Assembly: GCA_039545295.1 (NCBI GenBank)
Contig: BCIK01000005.1
Coordinates: 65,268 to 129,267 of the forward strand
Direction of reading: 5' to 3'
DNA: 64,000 nucleotides
From: Udeniomyces pyricola
Taxonomy: Eukaryota; Basidiomycota; Tremellomycetes; Cystofilobasidiales; Mrakiaceae
Part shown: positions 23,471 through 35,903 of the stretch, piece after piece
Layout of the letters: every line of letters begins with the position of its first letter
Position numbering within the stretch: position 1 is the stretch's first letter
Program-made: the position numbers and the translations under genes
Notes under the pieces: model-generated
The model's database searches: none
Seen by the model: the letters and a program-made list of their open reading frames with translations, nothing else
What the model was told of the DNA's origin: nothing

Positions 23471-25085
23471 TCAGGCCAACTGCCATCTCTCTCCTCCACG
23501 AGGGGTCCTCATCCCTTCTTCTTCCTCCTCAAATACCGACGCTTCACCCGCGGCATTCCCAAAGCCCTTTTCAACACCCCCGGTGAGGCCTGCCTCAAGA
23601 CGACCTTCACCTGCACTACGCCCTCCGAACGAGAGGGACATCAGTGGAATGACACGAGGCGAATCAGCAGGGGTAAGAGGAGGCTCAGCCGAGATTGATT
23701 GTGGTTGTAGGGGAAGGGGGGCGATCAGGTTTGGACCGGAATGGTCGGCCGGAAAGACTCGAGGCGAGGCCGGGGCAGAATTTGAGGGTGACGGAAACGT
23801 CGAGGGAACTTGGGAGCTGTCGGTTGGATGGAGAGAAGGCGAGAGGTGGGGAAGTTCGAGGATAGAACCCTAACGTATGATGGACATGATGAAAGGAGAA
23901 GATTGACGTAATGATATATCCAAAGAAAGATCACCGTGGGAAGTATTGATTTAGTTTAGTGCGGCTCAGCTGTCTCGAAGAGATTCAGCTCCCCCAACAA
24001 GGAGGAGACAAATAAAGATAAGCACGCACCTCATCTGCAGCCCGCAAGATAGTCCTTGTACTGGATCCCCGACGCTCATGATCGGGACTCATCTCGCCCA
24101 ATCGGACAAGCGCGGAAATCATAGACTTGCGAGCCATCTCTTTGGCTGATGAGTAGTCGCCTTCGCGAATCGATGATCTCGCCCGAGAGAAGAGTGTATG
24201 AATTGCATCTTGAGCATTGCGAACGCTGAATAGGGCGTAGGTATGAATATGGAAAGAGAGAGAGAGAGAGAGAGAGAGAAGGGGGGGGGGGGAGAAAACG
24301 AGAGGGGGATACGTAAACCAGTGTATGAGTGAATTGATCTAGGCGCTTGAAAGACACGTTCGTGATCAAAGGGACAAGTATTTTGCCTGACTCTCCACCT
24401 CGTCCCACCTACACCTATCAGGCCCGGATTGGTACGTTATCACTCACCAGGCCGATAGAACCTCCTTGCCATCATCCCCCCTCGAAGGCCGAATCTGAAA
24501 CGGAGCATAACCCCCACCAAGCAAGCCGAGTTCGTCCTGGAGAAACTGTCGCACACCCGCGTATGCGCCCGCAAGGCCGAGCTCCTGGGCTGTCGTCGTC
24601 TCGGGCGATAAGGCGGATTCCATGAGCTATGAAGATAGAACGAGGGTGGCAAGAGGAGCAGCGACCAGCGAACAAAAGAGAGATAGATGTGGAACAGTAA
24701 CAATTGAGTCATTAGCAATCTGTTGGGGGGGGGGGGGGAGAGAGAACTGTGCGGCGGGCGAACCATCCCAAGAATGGCGACATTTCTCCTTGCCTTTCGC
24801 CTTCCTGGGACCATCCAAACGAGGTGCGACCGACAGTGTCAAGCGATAGCAGACAAGAGAGAGCAAGAGAATTGGTTGACGAACCTCTCCCCAGATGGCC
24901 TGCTCGCTGCTTCCCCAACCGAAAGCGGTTTCTAGATAAGCATCGAGTCGACGCGTTTCTTCTGCTCTTCGCGTCGCTGCTGGCGTGGGCTTGGACGCAG
25001 CTGGCTTGGGCGTTGGCGGGGCGGCGGGGAAGGTGTCGAGGGCGGTGTGGTTGTTGTTGTTGTTGTTGATGGTGGCGGAGGCCAT
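23471..25085 (-). CDS. Unrecognised protein, about 330 residues
   Basis: I do not recognise this gene. Four exons join in frame. Exon 1 (from 25085) reads MASATI followed by an Asn run, a Pro/Ala-rich stretch, and RRLDAYLETAFGWGSSEQAI. Exon 2 (about 24611-24440) gives LGLAGAYAGVRQFLQDELGL. Exon 3 (about 24227-24029) gives VRNAQDAIHTLFSRARSSI and EGDYSSAKEMARKSMISALV. Exon 4 (23871-23471) is Ser/Pro-rich and disordered and ends GGERWQLA. The middle part looks helical; the segment with paired Ala-Lys and Arg-Ala faintly recalls small three-helix bundles, but that is not an assignment. The second Met was preferred over an upstream in-frame Met at 25136 because the CACCCATC leader directly precedes it. 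It lies head to tail with the arrestin-like gene. Confidence 0.65.
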
Positions 25086-25588
25086 GATGGGTGTGGCAAG
25101 GGAATGAGGGATGGACGATATGCGGGAAGGGGTCACCGGTCAAAGGAGGAAGAAGAGACCAGAGAGGGAGGAAGGAGAAACTGGTTAGTCAAGAAGAATG
25201 GAAGAAGGACTTGGCCGGTCTCTCTATCAGTCAAGTCAGTCTCTCCTCTCCGCACAGTCAGTTTAATTTAATTTAATTTCCCCATTCCAAGCGTTCTCGG
25301 CCGAATCGATTCACTCAGTCACGACCGACCGACTCCTTTATACTTTTATTAGTCAGCGCGAAGCTCAGCTCAGCCAGCGCTCATCAGTCGACAGTCGCCA
25401 GCCAAGTTAATTGGTGCTGGCGTATATAATACCCTGGTGTATTTATTTACCCTTGACTCGTGTTCTGGGCTCTTTACATATTTTCTTCATTTCATCACAC
25501 AAGCAATCTCTCTCTCGGCTCTTGCATCGATCTGTCAGTGACAATCGATATATATATATATGCATCTACATATACAAACAACAAGCCA

Positions 25589-25619
<31 letters not shown>

Positions 25620-25814
25620 GCAGCGTCGGCATAACCTCTTCATTATATACAAACCGTACAAACGACGTACCCATCGATTAAAAGGATACAAAAACTATCA
25701 ATACCACCTCGATCCTTCTTGCATGTCATCATCCCTCTAAACCTTCGAGGACCTAGTGACTTACTACCTTCAGCCTCCATGTCGCATCTCCGCCCACATC
25801 AGCGACGGCCTAGT
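25086..25814. other. Intergenic region with several microsatellites
   Basis: No gene is seen in this 729-bp gap between the 5' end of the unrecognised gene and the 3' end of the arrestin-like gene. It holds a TTTAA-type repeat at about 25261-25280, a TA run at 25550-25562 and an AC run at 25596-25619. Confidence 0.6.
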
Positions 25815-27933
25815 TCACGCCTTGACATCGTCAAACTCATCCAAACCCTTGCCCGTCGCATCAAAGTACCCGGGCGGCATCATACCGGATCCATCAACCC
25901 CTCCACTCGCCGAATACCCAGGGAGCTGGGCTGCCAGGGGCGAGCAGATGTTGAACGAAATTATATCCGACTGAGTGATAGAGTTGGTGAGCCCCTTGAG
26001 CGGAAGGGTAAGGTCCACAGTATACTATCGTAAGAGATGAGTATGAAACGTATGCCAGTTAAAGTAATAAAAGAGGAGGAGGGGGAGGAGAAGGAGGAGA
26101 AAGGATCATAACCAAAGATTCAGCTATGGTATCAATATATCACAAGACCACACAAGACTTGACGATCCTAGAACAAGGAAAGAGATACATGTCGAAAAGT
26201 AACATACCGCACTCGTAAGGAACCGCATCGTAGATTCTCGCCCAATACTCTGTCCACATCCCACTGTACCGTTCATCCCAAGTGCAAATTCGCCCACAAC
26301 AACGATCTCACTTCCCCATCGTCGGACGCCGGCTTCTTCTGGATCGTCCATCACGCCTGGTTGGCCGAACCATCTGGAGTTGTTAGAAGCAGAATTTGGG
26401 AGGGATTTATTTATTTATTTATTTTTGCGTTAGATGACGATGAATATGCCTTTGAACATCGACGACCTTGACTCATCCATGCAATTACTCACACTCGCTT
26501 TTCCTTGGAAATGTCGACCAGCTCTCCAGCCTTTTGATCGAGAATCTGCGTCGCCCCCCTCGCGGTTGAAGAGACAAGCCGAGTCAATTTCAAGCTCAAC
26601 GCCGATGGAGCCGGCATCTCAAGCTCTGGCGGAGGATTCGTCGGCGAGGGCGTGAACTTCTCGGGCACAGGGGCAGAGTAGATGGTGATGGAGAGGTAGA
26701 ACGGGACCGGGTAGAACAGGGGTAACGTTCGGGAGGCAGGCAGAGTAAATTTGACGGTGGCTTTGCCTTTCTTGCCAAACATCTTCCCTGATCGCTGAGG
26801 ACGCGAGATAACAGAGGTTCGCCATCCAGAGGAGGTCATTCCTGGGGGTGTTGGTGGATAAGGGGGGAGAATGCCTGAGGGACCGGGGGGTGGGAAGATG
26901 GGAAGGGGAAGCTCGGAAGCCTGCACCGTCGGCGGTGGGCTTTCGTAAGTGGAGCAGATGGGTTAGTTTATACGATTGATCCCTTGACACCTATACTATC
27001 AAAAACCGTGTACATGCTCCTTATGGCAACTTACAGATAGATGAATGGTAGTGTCAGGTTGTCATCAAAAGTAAAGGTTCCCGCTTTGTGACCCGTCACC
27101 TTGATATACCCTTTGTAAGTCGAAGGATAACCCGGTTGTCAGTGTCATTTTCCCCATTTGTGTTGTGTTATGTGCCGAATTGCTCGAAGGGTCATCTCGT
27201 GCGTATCACTCACAAAGAATTCGGGCAAAGGTGTTGCCGGTCGCATCGCCCTGAAACCCAAATGGCGAGCGGCGACCCCCTTCGAACGATGGCGGGAGAT
27301 GGGCCATAGCCGAAGGTAACTGGAAGCTGAATGGCAATGCTATTGAAGGGGAAAGGTCCGTGGCTGTTGTGGCCGCGTCAAAGATTGTTTGGTCGTCGGC
27401 ATACTGGATAGGTGGTTAGATCGCGTCGAAAAGGAGATTAGATTGGACAGTTGCGCTTGCGTCAGCTCTGAACGTCAACGGCTTGGGCAAATTGGAGTAT
27501 ACTCTTACCAATTTGACGAGTTGTCGGCGAGTATCCTTCCCCATATGGTATGTGGTAAGCTTAGTGAGGAAGGTGTTGGGAGAGGGGTGGGGGGAGATTC
27601 ACAATCTATCAGTCAAAGTATCTGTTGAAAAGAGATGCCATTGACTGGGGAGCATTGATCGACCTCCCGATTTTCCGGCTGTCTCTTGCTAGCGAGTGAA
27701 TCTCGTGCAAAGGAACTGTCGTCGTCAACGGACTGAACACACCAACGTCGTCGAGCGAGGCTTACCATGGATACTCTCAGCTTAGCAGAGACCTTGGATA
27801 TGTCGAGCTTGCCCTTGCTGTCGCGATCGACTCGAAGATGGACGGTCCCTTCGACGCGGTCATCGGCCGTGTAGATACGAGTTTGAGGAAAGTCGACGGT
27901 GAGAGCAGAGGTGGATTTGAAGAGAGATGTCAT
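25815..27933 (-). CDS. Arrestin-like protein
   Basis: This is a fungal alpha-arrestin-type or Arrestin_N-like protein; members often act as adaptors that bring HECT ubiquitin ligases to membrane proteins. The first exon (from 27933) reads MTSLFKSTSALTVDFPQTRI and YTADDRVEGTVHLRVDRDSK, a typical first beta-sandwich start with GxVxL. Later exons give KDTRRQLVKL, YADDQTIFDAATTATDLS, SIALPFSFQLPSAMAHLPPS and FARILYKVYIKVTGHKAG, matching the order seen in this fold (a hydrophobic F-x-L-P block, then Y-x-V-x-V). A Pro-rich loop follows, then VKFTLPASRTLPLFYPVPFYL. The C-terminal part (YTVDLTLPLKGLTNSITQSD) ends DEFDDVKA at 25815. I did not see a clear PPxY motif in the parts I read. A TTTA repeat lies in an intron at 26405-26426. 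Confidence 0.7.
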
Positions 27934-28472
27934 GATGATGGGTGTGGTGGGGTGTGCTGGACGGGGTGTGGATGAGCAGTACTGTCCGATGAACCGTACT
28001 GATAGTACTGTTATAGTTGGGGGGGCAGGCCGTTATGCCAAGCGCAGGCGATGGATTGGGATTGATGCAAGATGTCTGCCGGTTGTGTGCCGAATGGATT
28101 GTTGAAACGTTGAAGCCGAAGCCGCCGAGGCTTTCATGATTAATGATTGCCGCAGATGATTATCATCGATTAGATAATTCAATATCGACGTTTAACCAAT
28201 TGGGATGATGGGCTCAAGCCGGGTGGTGGTTATGTAGCGGCGATTGTTGCTACGACGTTGCGTGTCGTCACGACAACGTAGTCGCCACTCGACGGATCGG
28301 TAGATGATGATCGCGAGGTGGGTGATCCATGCATGATATACGTCATCGCATCATCTCCCCTGGATCGATCGATGATGGACGATGGACGATGGAGGGCATA
28401 TAATAACGTACATATTCCTTGCCCTCACCGTTGAGTCCTCATCAATCATCATCTTCTGCCCCCTTGAAACGT
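27934..28472. promoter_or_regulatory. Bidirectional promoter region arrestin-like/cupin
   Basis: This is a gap of about 540 bp between divergent starts. The arrestin-like leader is G-poor (CACC, CACA, CATC steps). The centre has AT-rich stretches and short GATC-rich repeats near 28360-28390. No coding sequence is recognised. Confidence 0.5.
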
Positions 28473-29425
28473 ATGCTTTGCTCTCCTCTCCTTCGATCCC
28501 TTGCTACCCGTACTCGCTTCTCACCCCTTTCCATTCCTGCTCTCATCACAGGTCGGTTCACTCCCCTTCCTTCAACGTATGTCCTTCCGCCCATCGAATC
28601 CACCCTTGCGTCCCCCTTGGACCTCATCTCATATACCTTTTCATCCTCATTCATTCCATCGCTTCCATCAGTCCCTCACAGACACCTCTCCACTACCCCC
28701 ATCAAGATGACTCTCCCCAAGCCCAACACTTCCAAGCCCGAGCACAAGGGCGTCTACTTCCCTGCCATGAACACGGCTTTGCCCACCGAATCGGCTGACT
28801 TCCGAACCGTCCTTTGGACGGGCGAGTACAGCCAGGTCGTCCTCATGACGATCCCCCCTGGTGGCGACATCGGAGAGGAGGTCCACCTCGTCGACCAGGC
28901 GCTCAGCTTCGTCTCCGGTACCGGTAAGTACTCTCAACCGATGAGCGATCGTGCCGGTTCTGTCCTTTGTTCGCCCTGAAGAGCCAAGCTCATCATATAG
29001 CTTTTTCCATCGGCATCCACCAGGCCGAGCTACCGTCGCTGGAGAGGACCAGGACGTCAAGGCCGGTGATCTCTACGTTGTTCCTGCTGGAACCAAGCAC
29101 CAGTTTGTCAACACTGGACCCAACCCCCTTGTTTTGTACACCATCTACTCGCCTCCTGAGCACAACCCGTCTACGGTCCACAAGACCAAGGAGGTGAGGC
29201 CTTGATCTCTTTCTTAGCTTGGATGCTAGTACGTTCTTCGAAGAGCAATCAGAGTCCAGTCACTGACTAGTCACCGCTTCATCTTCCATTCTGTGCTGCC
29301 TTTACCCATGCGATGCCCTCGTTTCTGTCTTTGTTCTTCATTACGTCCATCAGGAGGGTGACAAGCACGAGGACGATGGTACCGACGAGTCTCCCGACTG
29401 GGCCTCGAAGCCCAAGAAGCAGTAG
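28473..29425 (+). CDS. Single-domain cupin, possible mitochondrial leader
   Basis: The core is a small RmlC-type cupin beta-barrel of 152 residues starting at the Met at 28707 (exons 28707-28923, 29024-29193 and 29354-29425). Cupin motif 1 is IPPGGDIGEEVHLVDQALSF: the usual G(x)5HxH is changed to G(x)4EEVH, with two acidic residues and one His. Motif 2 is GDLYVVPAGTKHQFVNTGPN. It could bind a metal through Glu, Glu, His and His, but the substrate is unknown; family members resemble sugar isomerase or oxygenase cupins. The frame stays open upstream for at least 78 codons from an ATG at 28473, reading MLCSPLLRSLATRTRFSPLS and ending RHLSTTPIK just before the core Met. That is Arg/Ser/Leu-rich like a mitochondrial presequence. 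The tail is acidic and basic (KHEDDGTDESPD). The upstream region could instead be 5' UTR. Confidence 0.75.
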
Positions 29426-29766
29426 TTTCCTTATGCTCGATCGCTTAGTGTGATATCATGTAGCCTTAGTTGTCATATACGACTGTCTTAGATGAACATC
29501 TGGTGTACTTTGCAAAGATATGAACGATCGGTGACCAGTGTCTATGGTACTTTAGTCGGCCTTTCAGATTCCAAAACCTTTCGAGCCGTTTCTCCTGTTG
29601 CCTCGACATGTGGAGCTCAAGCTGGAAACGATCGCGAGTCTTACACGTCTGTCGCAGGCTACACTTTCAACCGTACCAAGTAAAGAAAAAAGCCAATAGA
29701 CATCTATACAACGACCAAACTCCGATCTACCTTCCTCCTTGTGAGGACTGCGCTCTCTGATTTCCT
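29426..29766. other. Convergent 3' region cupin/UPRT
   Basis: Nothing beyond presumed 3' UTRs of the two converging genes is seen in these 341 bases. Confidence 0.5.
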
Positions 29767-31392
29767 TTATTGAGTCGAGTACAGACGGTCGCCAGTGTCT
29801 CCCACGCCCGGCCTGAGGTAGAGGAGATCCAAGAAGATCGAGTAGCCGCGATGTACGAGGACGGAGAACACGTGTCAGCCAAAGGCGAACGAACAAGTAT
29901 TTGGTATTATTAGCATTGATCTTGCGTAACGAAATAAGAGAGAGAGAGAGAGAGGATAAAATGAACAGAAGAAAGGGAAGAAGAACGAACGAGATGTAGC
30001 CTTTGTTCGTCAGGGTATCGTCGATGGCGCAGCAGTAGATCTGAGTGAATCCAGAAGAAGACAACCCATCAGACGAGGTTCAATCCAATCAAGATATTCA
30101 TCAAATTAGTATATCAATGTACAATGCGTTTATAGCGAGGGGGAACCTTGTGATGAAGAAAGTATGGTAACAGTTGAACAGGGTGAACAGCGGGATGATA
30201 AACCAAACAAGTCCACTCACGTCGAGTTTTGGGAACGCCGTCTGAAGACTCTTGAGACCCTCTTTCGACGCGAGGATGGAAAGCATCTTGATCTTTCTGC
30301 TCCACAATCCCAGCGCCAGGAATCGTCAATCACAAGTTCAGCTCAAAAATTCCAGCGGCAAAGCAACAGGATCAAAGTGAAGAGAACTGTAACGCACTCG
30401 ATAGGGAGACCCCACTCGACAATCATGGTGATGGCAGCAATGGCCGTTCCAGCCTACATAATCGACGTAAAACAACTTGGGACTGTCAGTTACAGCTTCC
30501 ACGTACATACATCAAAGACAAGAGCGAAGACAAGTAAAAATAAACAAGACTAACGGTGGCGATTAGCGGATCAAGAACAAAGATCTCATCGACCGTGACC
30601 TCCGATGGGAGACGGGAGTAGTATTCGACGGCCTGCAGGGAGACTTTTTCACGGAAGAGACCGATGTGGTAAACTAGCCAAGAGAGGGTCAAAGAGGATA
30701 GGAGCATGTCAACGGATACGCGTGAGTGACATGCAAATACGCGTGAAAGATGGAGTTCTGGTCGAGACCGCGATGTATCTACCTGGTGCCTCAGGGAACA
30801 GCTCAAGAAGGGCAGACTCCATGCCGAGACCAGCTCGAAGGCTAGCAAGATAAGAGAGTGAGGGAAACGAGGCATACAAGGGCGGATGGAAGTAGATGGT
30901 CGAGTAAGAGCTCATATCGGCTTGACATATCATATCGCCAACGGGAGAGATGGCCGGATCGGATCGGGGCCCGTGGGACTCACATCGGAGCCAAGCCTAC
31001 TCTCGAGGCAACGGCCTTGCCAGTGAACGAGGCCATGGGTGATTGAAGCTGTCGATTCCAGTGGTCGTCAAGGCGAGAGGTATGAGGTTGAACAGATCGG
31101 TAGGAGGAAGCGGGTGTAAGTGATGAGGGCGGGCGATCGCATTCTCAGGGAGGAAGTTTTCTTGACGGTTGGGGTGGTGTGCCGAGTGAATGCAAGTTTG
31201 ATCGAGGAGTCCTGTGGAGCAAGTACTCACGTTAGGGACCTCTTTGAGATCAAGACGCTTGGATGCCTCGATTCCGACGAAAGAGGAGAGGCTGGCGATG
31301 CCATCGCGGAACTGCTTGGAGGACTGGTTCGTCTGACGAAGGACAGTCATCTTGCCTTGGACGACAGGGTGTTCGAGGAGAGTGACGGGCAT
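29767..31392 (-). CDS. FUR1: Uracil phosphoribosyltransferase
   Basis: The enzyme makes UMP from uracil and PRPP (pyrimidine salvage, cytosol). The start at 31392 reads MPVTLLEHPVVQGKMTVLRQ and NQSSKQFRDGIASLSSFVGI. Following exons give LQSPMASFTGKAVASRVGLA, then LRAGLGMESALLELFPEAP, VYHIGLFREKVSLQAVEYYS, and the PRPP loop VLDPLIATAGTAIAAI. The last three are IEKIKMLSILASKEGLKSLQ, IYCCAIDDTLTNKGYI and SPGVGDTGDRLYSTQ. All expected blocks are present and in order: the RAG(L/M)GM block, the PRPP loop, the uracil-side GYI and the C-terminal PGVGDTGDR. One intron splits the PRPP loop between Thr and Ala. There are at least six introns. Its G-poor leader with CATCCATCC and CACCCACTCAC steps abuts the start codon. 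Confidence 0.93.
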
Positions 31393-31877
31393 GGTAGATG
31401 ACTGAGTGAGTGGGTGAATGGAATGGATGGATGAGGGACAAGCAGTGGGGAGTGATGGTAAGTGGGCAAGAAGAAAGAAAGCCAATGATATATATATACT
31501 CACACAAACTCACATCACCAACCGCATCTCGGATCGGGCCTTGACCTCGCCCGGCCGACTGGCTGACGTCCGCTCGCCCGACGCCGTCGGCTGGCTTCGA
31601 CGTCGTCACTCCGATGCAACCTATCACGTACGTGTTGCTATTTGTTCTTTTGTCTCGTGTCTGTGCCCGTCGTCGCTATACGTTCAAGTCTCTAGAAATC
31701 CATCTTATCATACAACCCTCGCACAGCAAAACCTCTTCCACACATACTAACTAACGAGACATAGCAAACGAAAGGAAAAAGGAACGAGAAACGGCACACG
31801 AATATCCACCACAGTCACAAAATGAAAGCAAAGACGAATTCAAATCTTGGTTGACAACAGCGCAAGAACAAAATCAT
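31393..31877. other. Intergenic region UPRT 5' / PEP4 3'
   Basis: Nothing coding is recognised. The first 30 bases hold the CATC/CACC-type leader of the UPRT gene, and a short TA run lies at 31488-31497. Confidence 0.5.
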
Positions 31878-34267
<2,390 letters not shown>

Positions 34268-34700
34268 GGGTTGAGAATGCGAAGCGAAGCGAGGAGTGGA
34301 TGGGTGGGTGGATGGGTGGGTGGATGGATGGGAACGATGGGGAGGAGAACGAGATTGGGCGAGAACAGGAAGGAGCCAAGCGAGCCGGAGTAAGCACAGC
34401 CCATGAGCACCGCGAGGTCAGGTGAGACTGGTGACGCAACTCCAGCGTGAGTCGTGACGCAAGAGAACCGTAACGCGTGACGTTTCCCGGCCCCTCGGCC
34501 ACAGATTCAGCTAATTCGTGCATGCATATATATAATGAGTATATGAGTCAAGTATGATCTGTCTTATACCCCGTTCACCTGCCAGTGGCATCCTCCAGCC
34601 CTGCTTCGCATCAACCTTTGACATAACACATCTGCTAATACCCGTAAACGTCCACGATGCCCTCCTCCTTACTTTGGCGTATGAATTCCACCAAGCATGA
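34268..34700. promoter_or_regulatory. Bidirectional region PEP4/BTB gene
   Basis: Besides the PEP4 leader repeat, a short TA run lies near 34525-34534. The true 5' exon of the BTB gene, if it has one, must lie here, but none is recognised. Confidence 0.4.
34285..34330 (-). repeat. CATC/CACC tandem repeat in PEP4 leader
   Basis: The plus strand shows alternating GGAT and GGGT units, which read as CATCC and CACCC on the sense strand of PEP4, ending about 20 bases before its start codon. Confidence 0.8.
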
Positions 34701-35282
34701 CGTCATCCTCGTCAGAGCTTCCATCTCCTGAAGAGCGAGCTCGCTGCCGCTTCCCCTGTATTCTACGATATGTTTTCAATGCCCCAAGCTGGCGACGATA
34801 CGCAACAGGTTCAAACCATCAAGATGGATGAGCAAAGGACCGAGTTGGAGATGTTCCTTATCCTTCTCCTCACCCACGAACGCCCCAAGATCCTCGGTTT
34901 CGAGCAGATCATTCACTTGTTCTCCCTCGCCGACAAGTATCAGGTCGTCTTCCTGACCATGTTGCTCTGCGATATCCTCTATCTGCATCACCGACAAACA
35001 CGTCCACTTGATGTTTGGGCTTACTGCGCCATCTATGGGGCCAACGGTCTTGCGGCGGCTTGCCTCCCATGGTTTGACAAAGTGGTCACATCGACGAGGT
35101 TGAGGTACGGTGATAGTTATCAAGCCTCCACAAGATTGTCACCCAGCAACCTCGCGCCAGACCTCATCGAGCGAGTACCTGGTCAAGCTCTAATCTCTTT
35201 GCTCAAGTGTTATGACAGCGTCGTCAATCAAGGACAGAGCTGGACGACTGCTGCCGAGAAGTATGGAACTACTGACGCCTGA
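34701..35282 (+). CDS. BTB/POZ domain protein, 5' end unresolved (possible pseudogene)
   Basis: BTB domains mediate dimerisation and often act as substrate adaptors of CUL3 ubiquitin ligases. The frame from 34701 reads FHLLKSELAAASPVFYDMFS, the classic BTB core, followed by ELEMFLILLLTHERPKILGF, IIHLFSLADKYQVVFLTMLL and the helical WAYCAIYGANGLAAACLPWF, a layout common in basidiomycete BTB proteins. The conserved core lies upstream of the first in-frame ATG (34770), and the frame is closed by a TGA at 34698-34700. The frame that starts at the ATG at 34657 reads STKHDVILV, which looks like the missing BTB start (DVxL), and then hits a stop at 34729. So either there is a small intron ending at the CAG at 34713-34715, or an out-of-frame deletion has removed the SSDG-type turn. 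The protein ends KYGTTDA. Confidence 0.55.
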   Translation, partial: RHPRQSFHLLKSELAAASPVFYDMFSMPQAGDDTQQVQTIKMDEQRTELEMFLILLLTHERPKILGFEQIIHLFSLADKYQVVFLTMLLCDILYLHHRQTRPLDVWAYCAIYGANGLAAACLPWFDKVVTSTRLRYGDSYQASTRLSPSNLAPDLIERVPGQALISLLKCYDSVVNQGQSWTTAAEKYGTTDA

Positions 35283-35903
35283 GGGTAAGTTGGTTCTGTT
35301 CCTTTAACTTGTCGCCGGATCACCTTCATCCCCAGATCTTCGATGACGCCTGACTCCGTCTAATTGTCTCCCGGCTGGCCTAGAGCGGCCGACGCGCATT
35401 CTCCAGATACATGGTCCCTTGGCGACGATGATGAATATGTACCATTCCGTGCTCTTCTGTTCTCTACTGATCCAGGCAATACGAACGAATCCAATACCCT
35501 GTTTCATCTCGATTCTCCCGCTAATCACACAGCTTCAATCGCTGCTCAAGTTGTGATGGTGCATATCGGCTAACGACTGATGAATCTAATGTGCGCACGC
35601 GCGTTAGGTTAAGGAGTCGTGGTTCAGTAAAAAAAGGGATGAACTCATGAGCAGCACGATCAAGACAGCCATAGGATTCGTCATGAGAAGCAAAATACAA
35701 GCAACGGAAGGACATGAGAGGGTAGATGAGGACAAAGGAACTAAGTAGTGCGAAGATAACGGGACACAGCTAAATAAACAAAACAACATGCACAGTCGAC
35801 GTCTCCCTCTCCAACCCCCCCCACCCCCCCCCAACACACACACGCTCTCCTCCGGCCCCTTCCGAATTCAATGCCGTTCCTTGGACTATTCCGTTGATTC
35901 AGT
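35283..35903. other. Convergent region BTB/HSP78
   Basis: This 621-bp gap contains an open stretch at about 35384-35573 (AADAHSPDTWSLGDDDEYVP, ending VVMVHIG) after an AG at 35382-35383. It could be a last exon of the BTB gene if a GTATGG donor near 35260 were used; this is unproven. C-runs and a CA run lie at about 35815-35845. Confidence 0.4.

Noticed and set aside
25596..25619. AC run and other simple repeats considered as part of a CRISPR-like or satellite array
   Set aside because: They are ordinary dinucleotide microsatellites, without spacers and without higher-order repeat.
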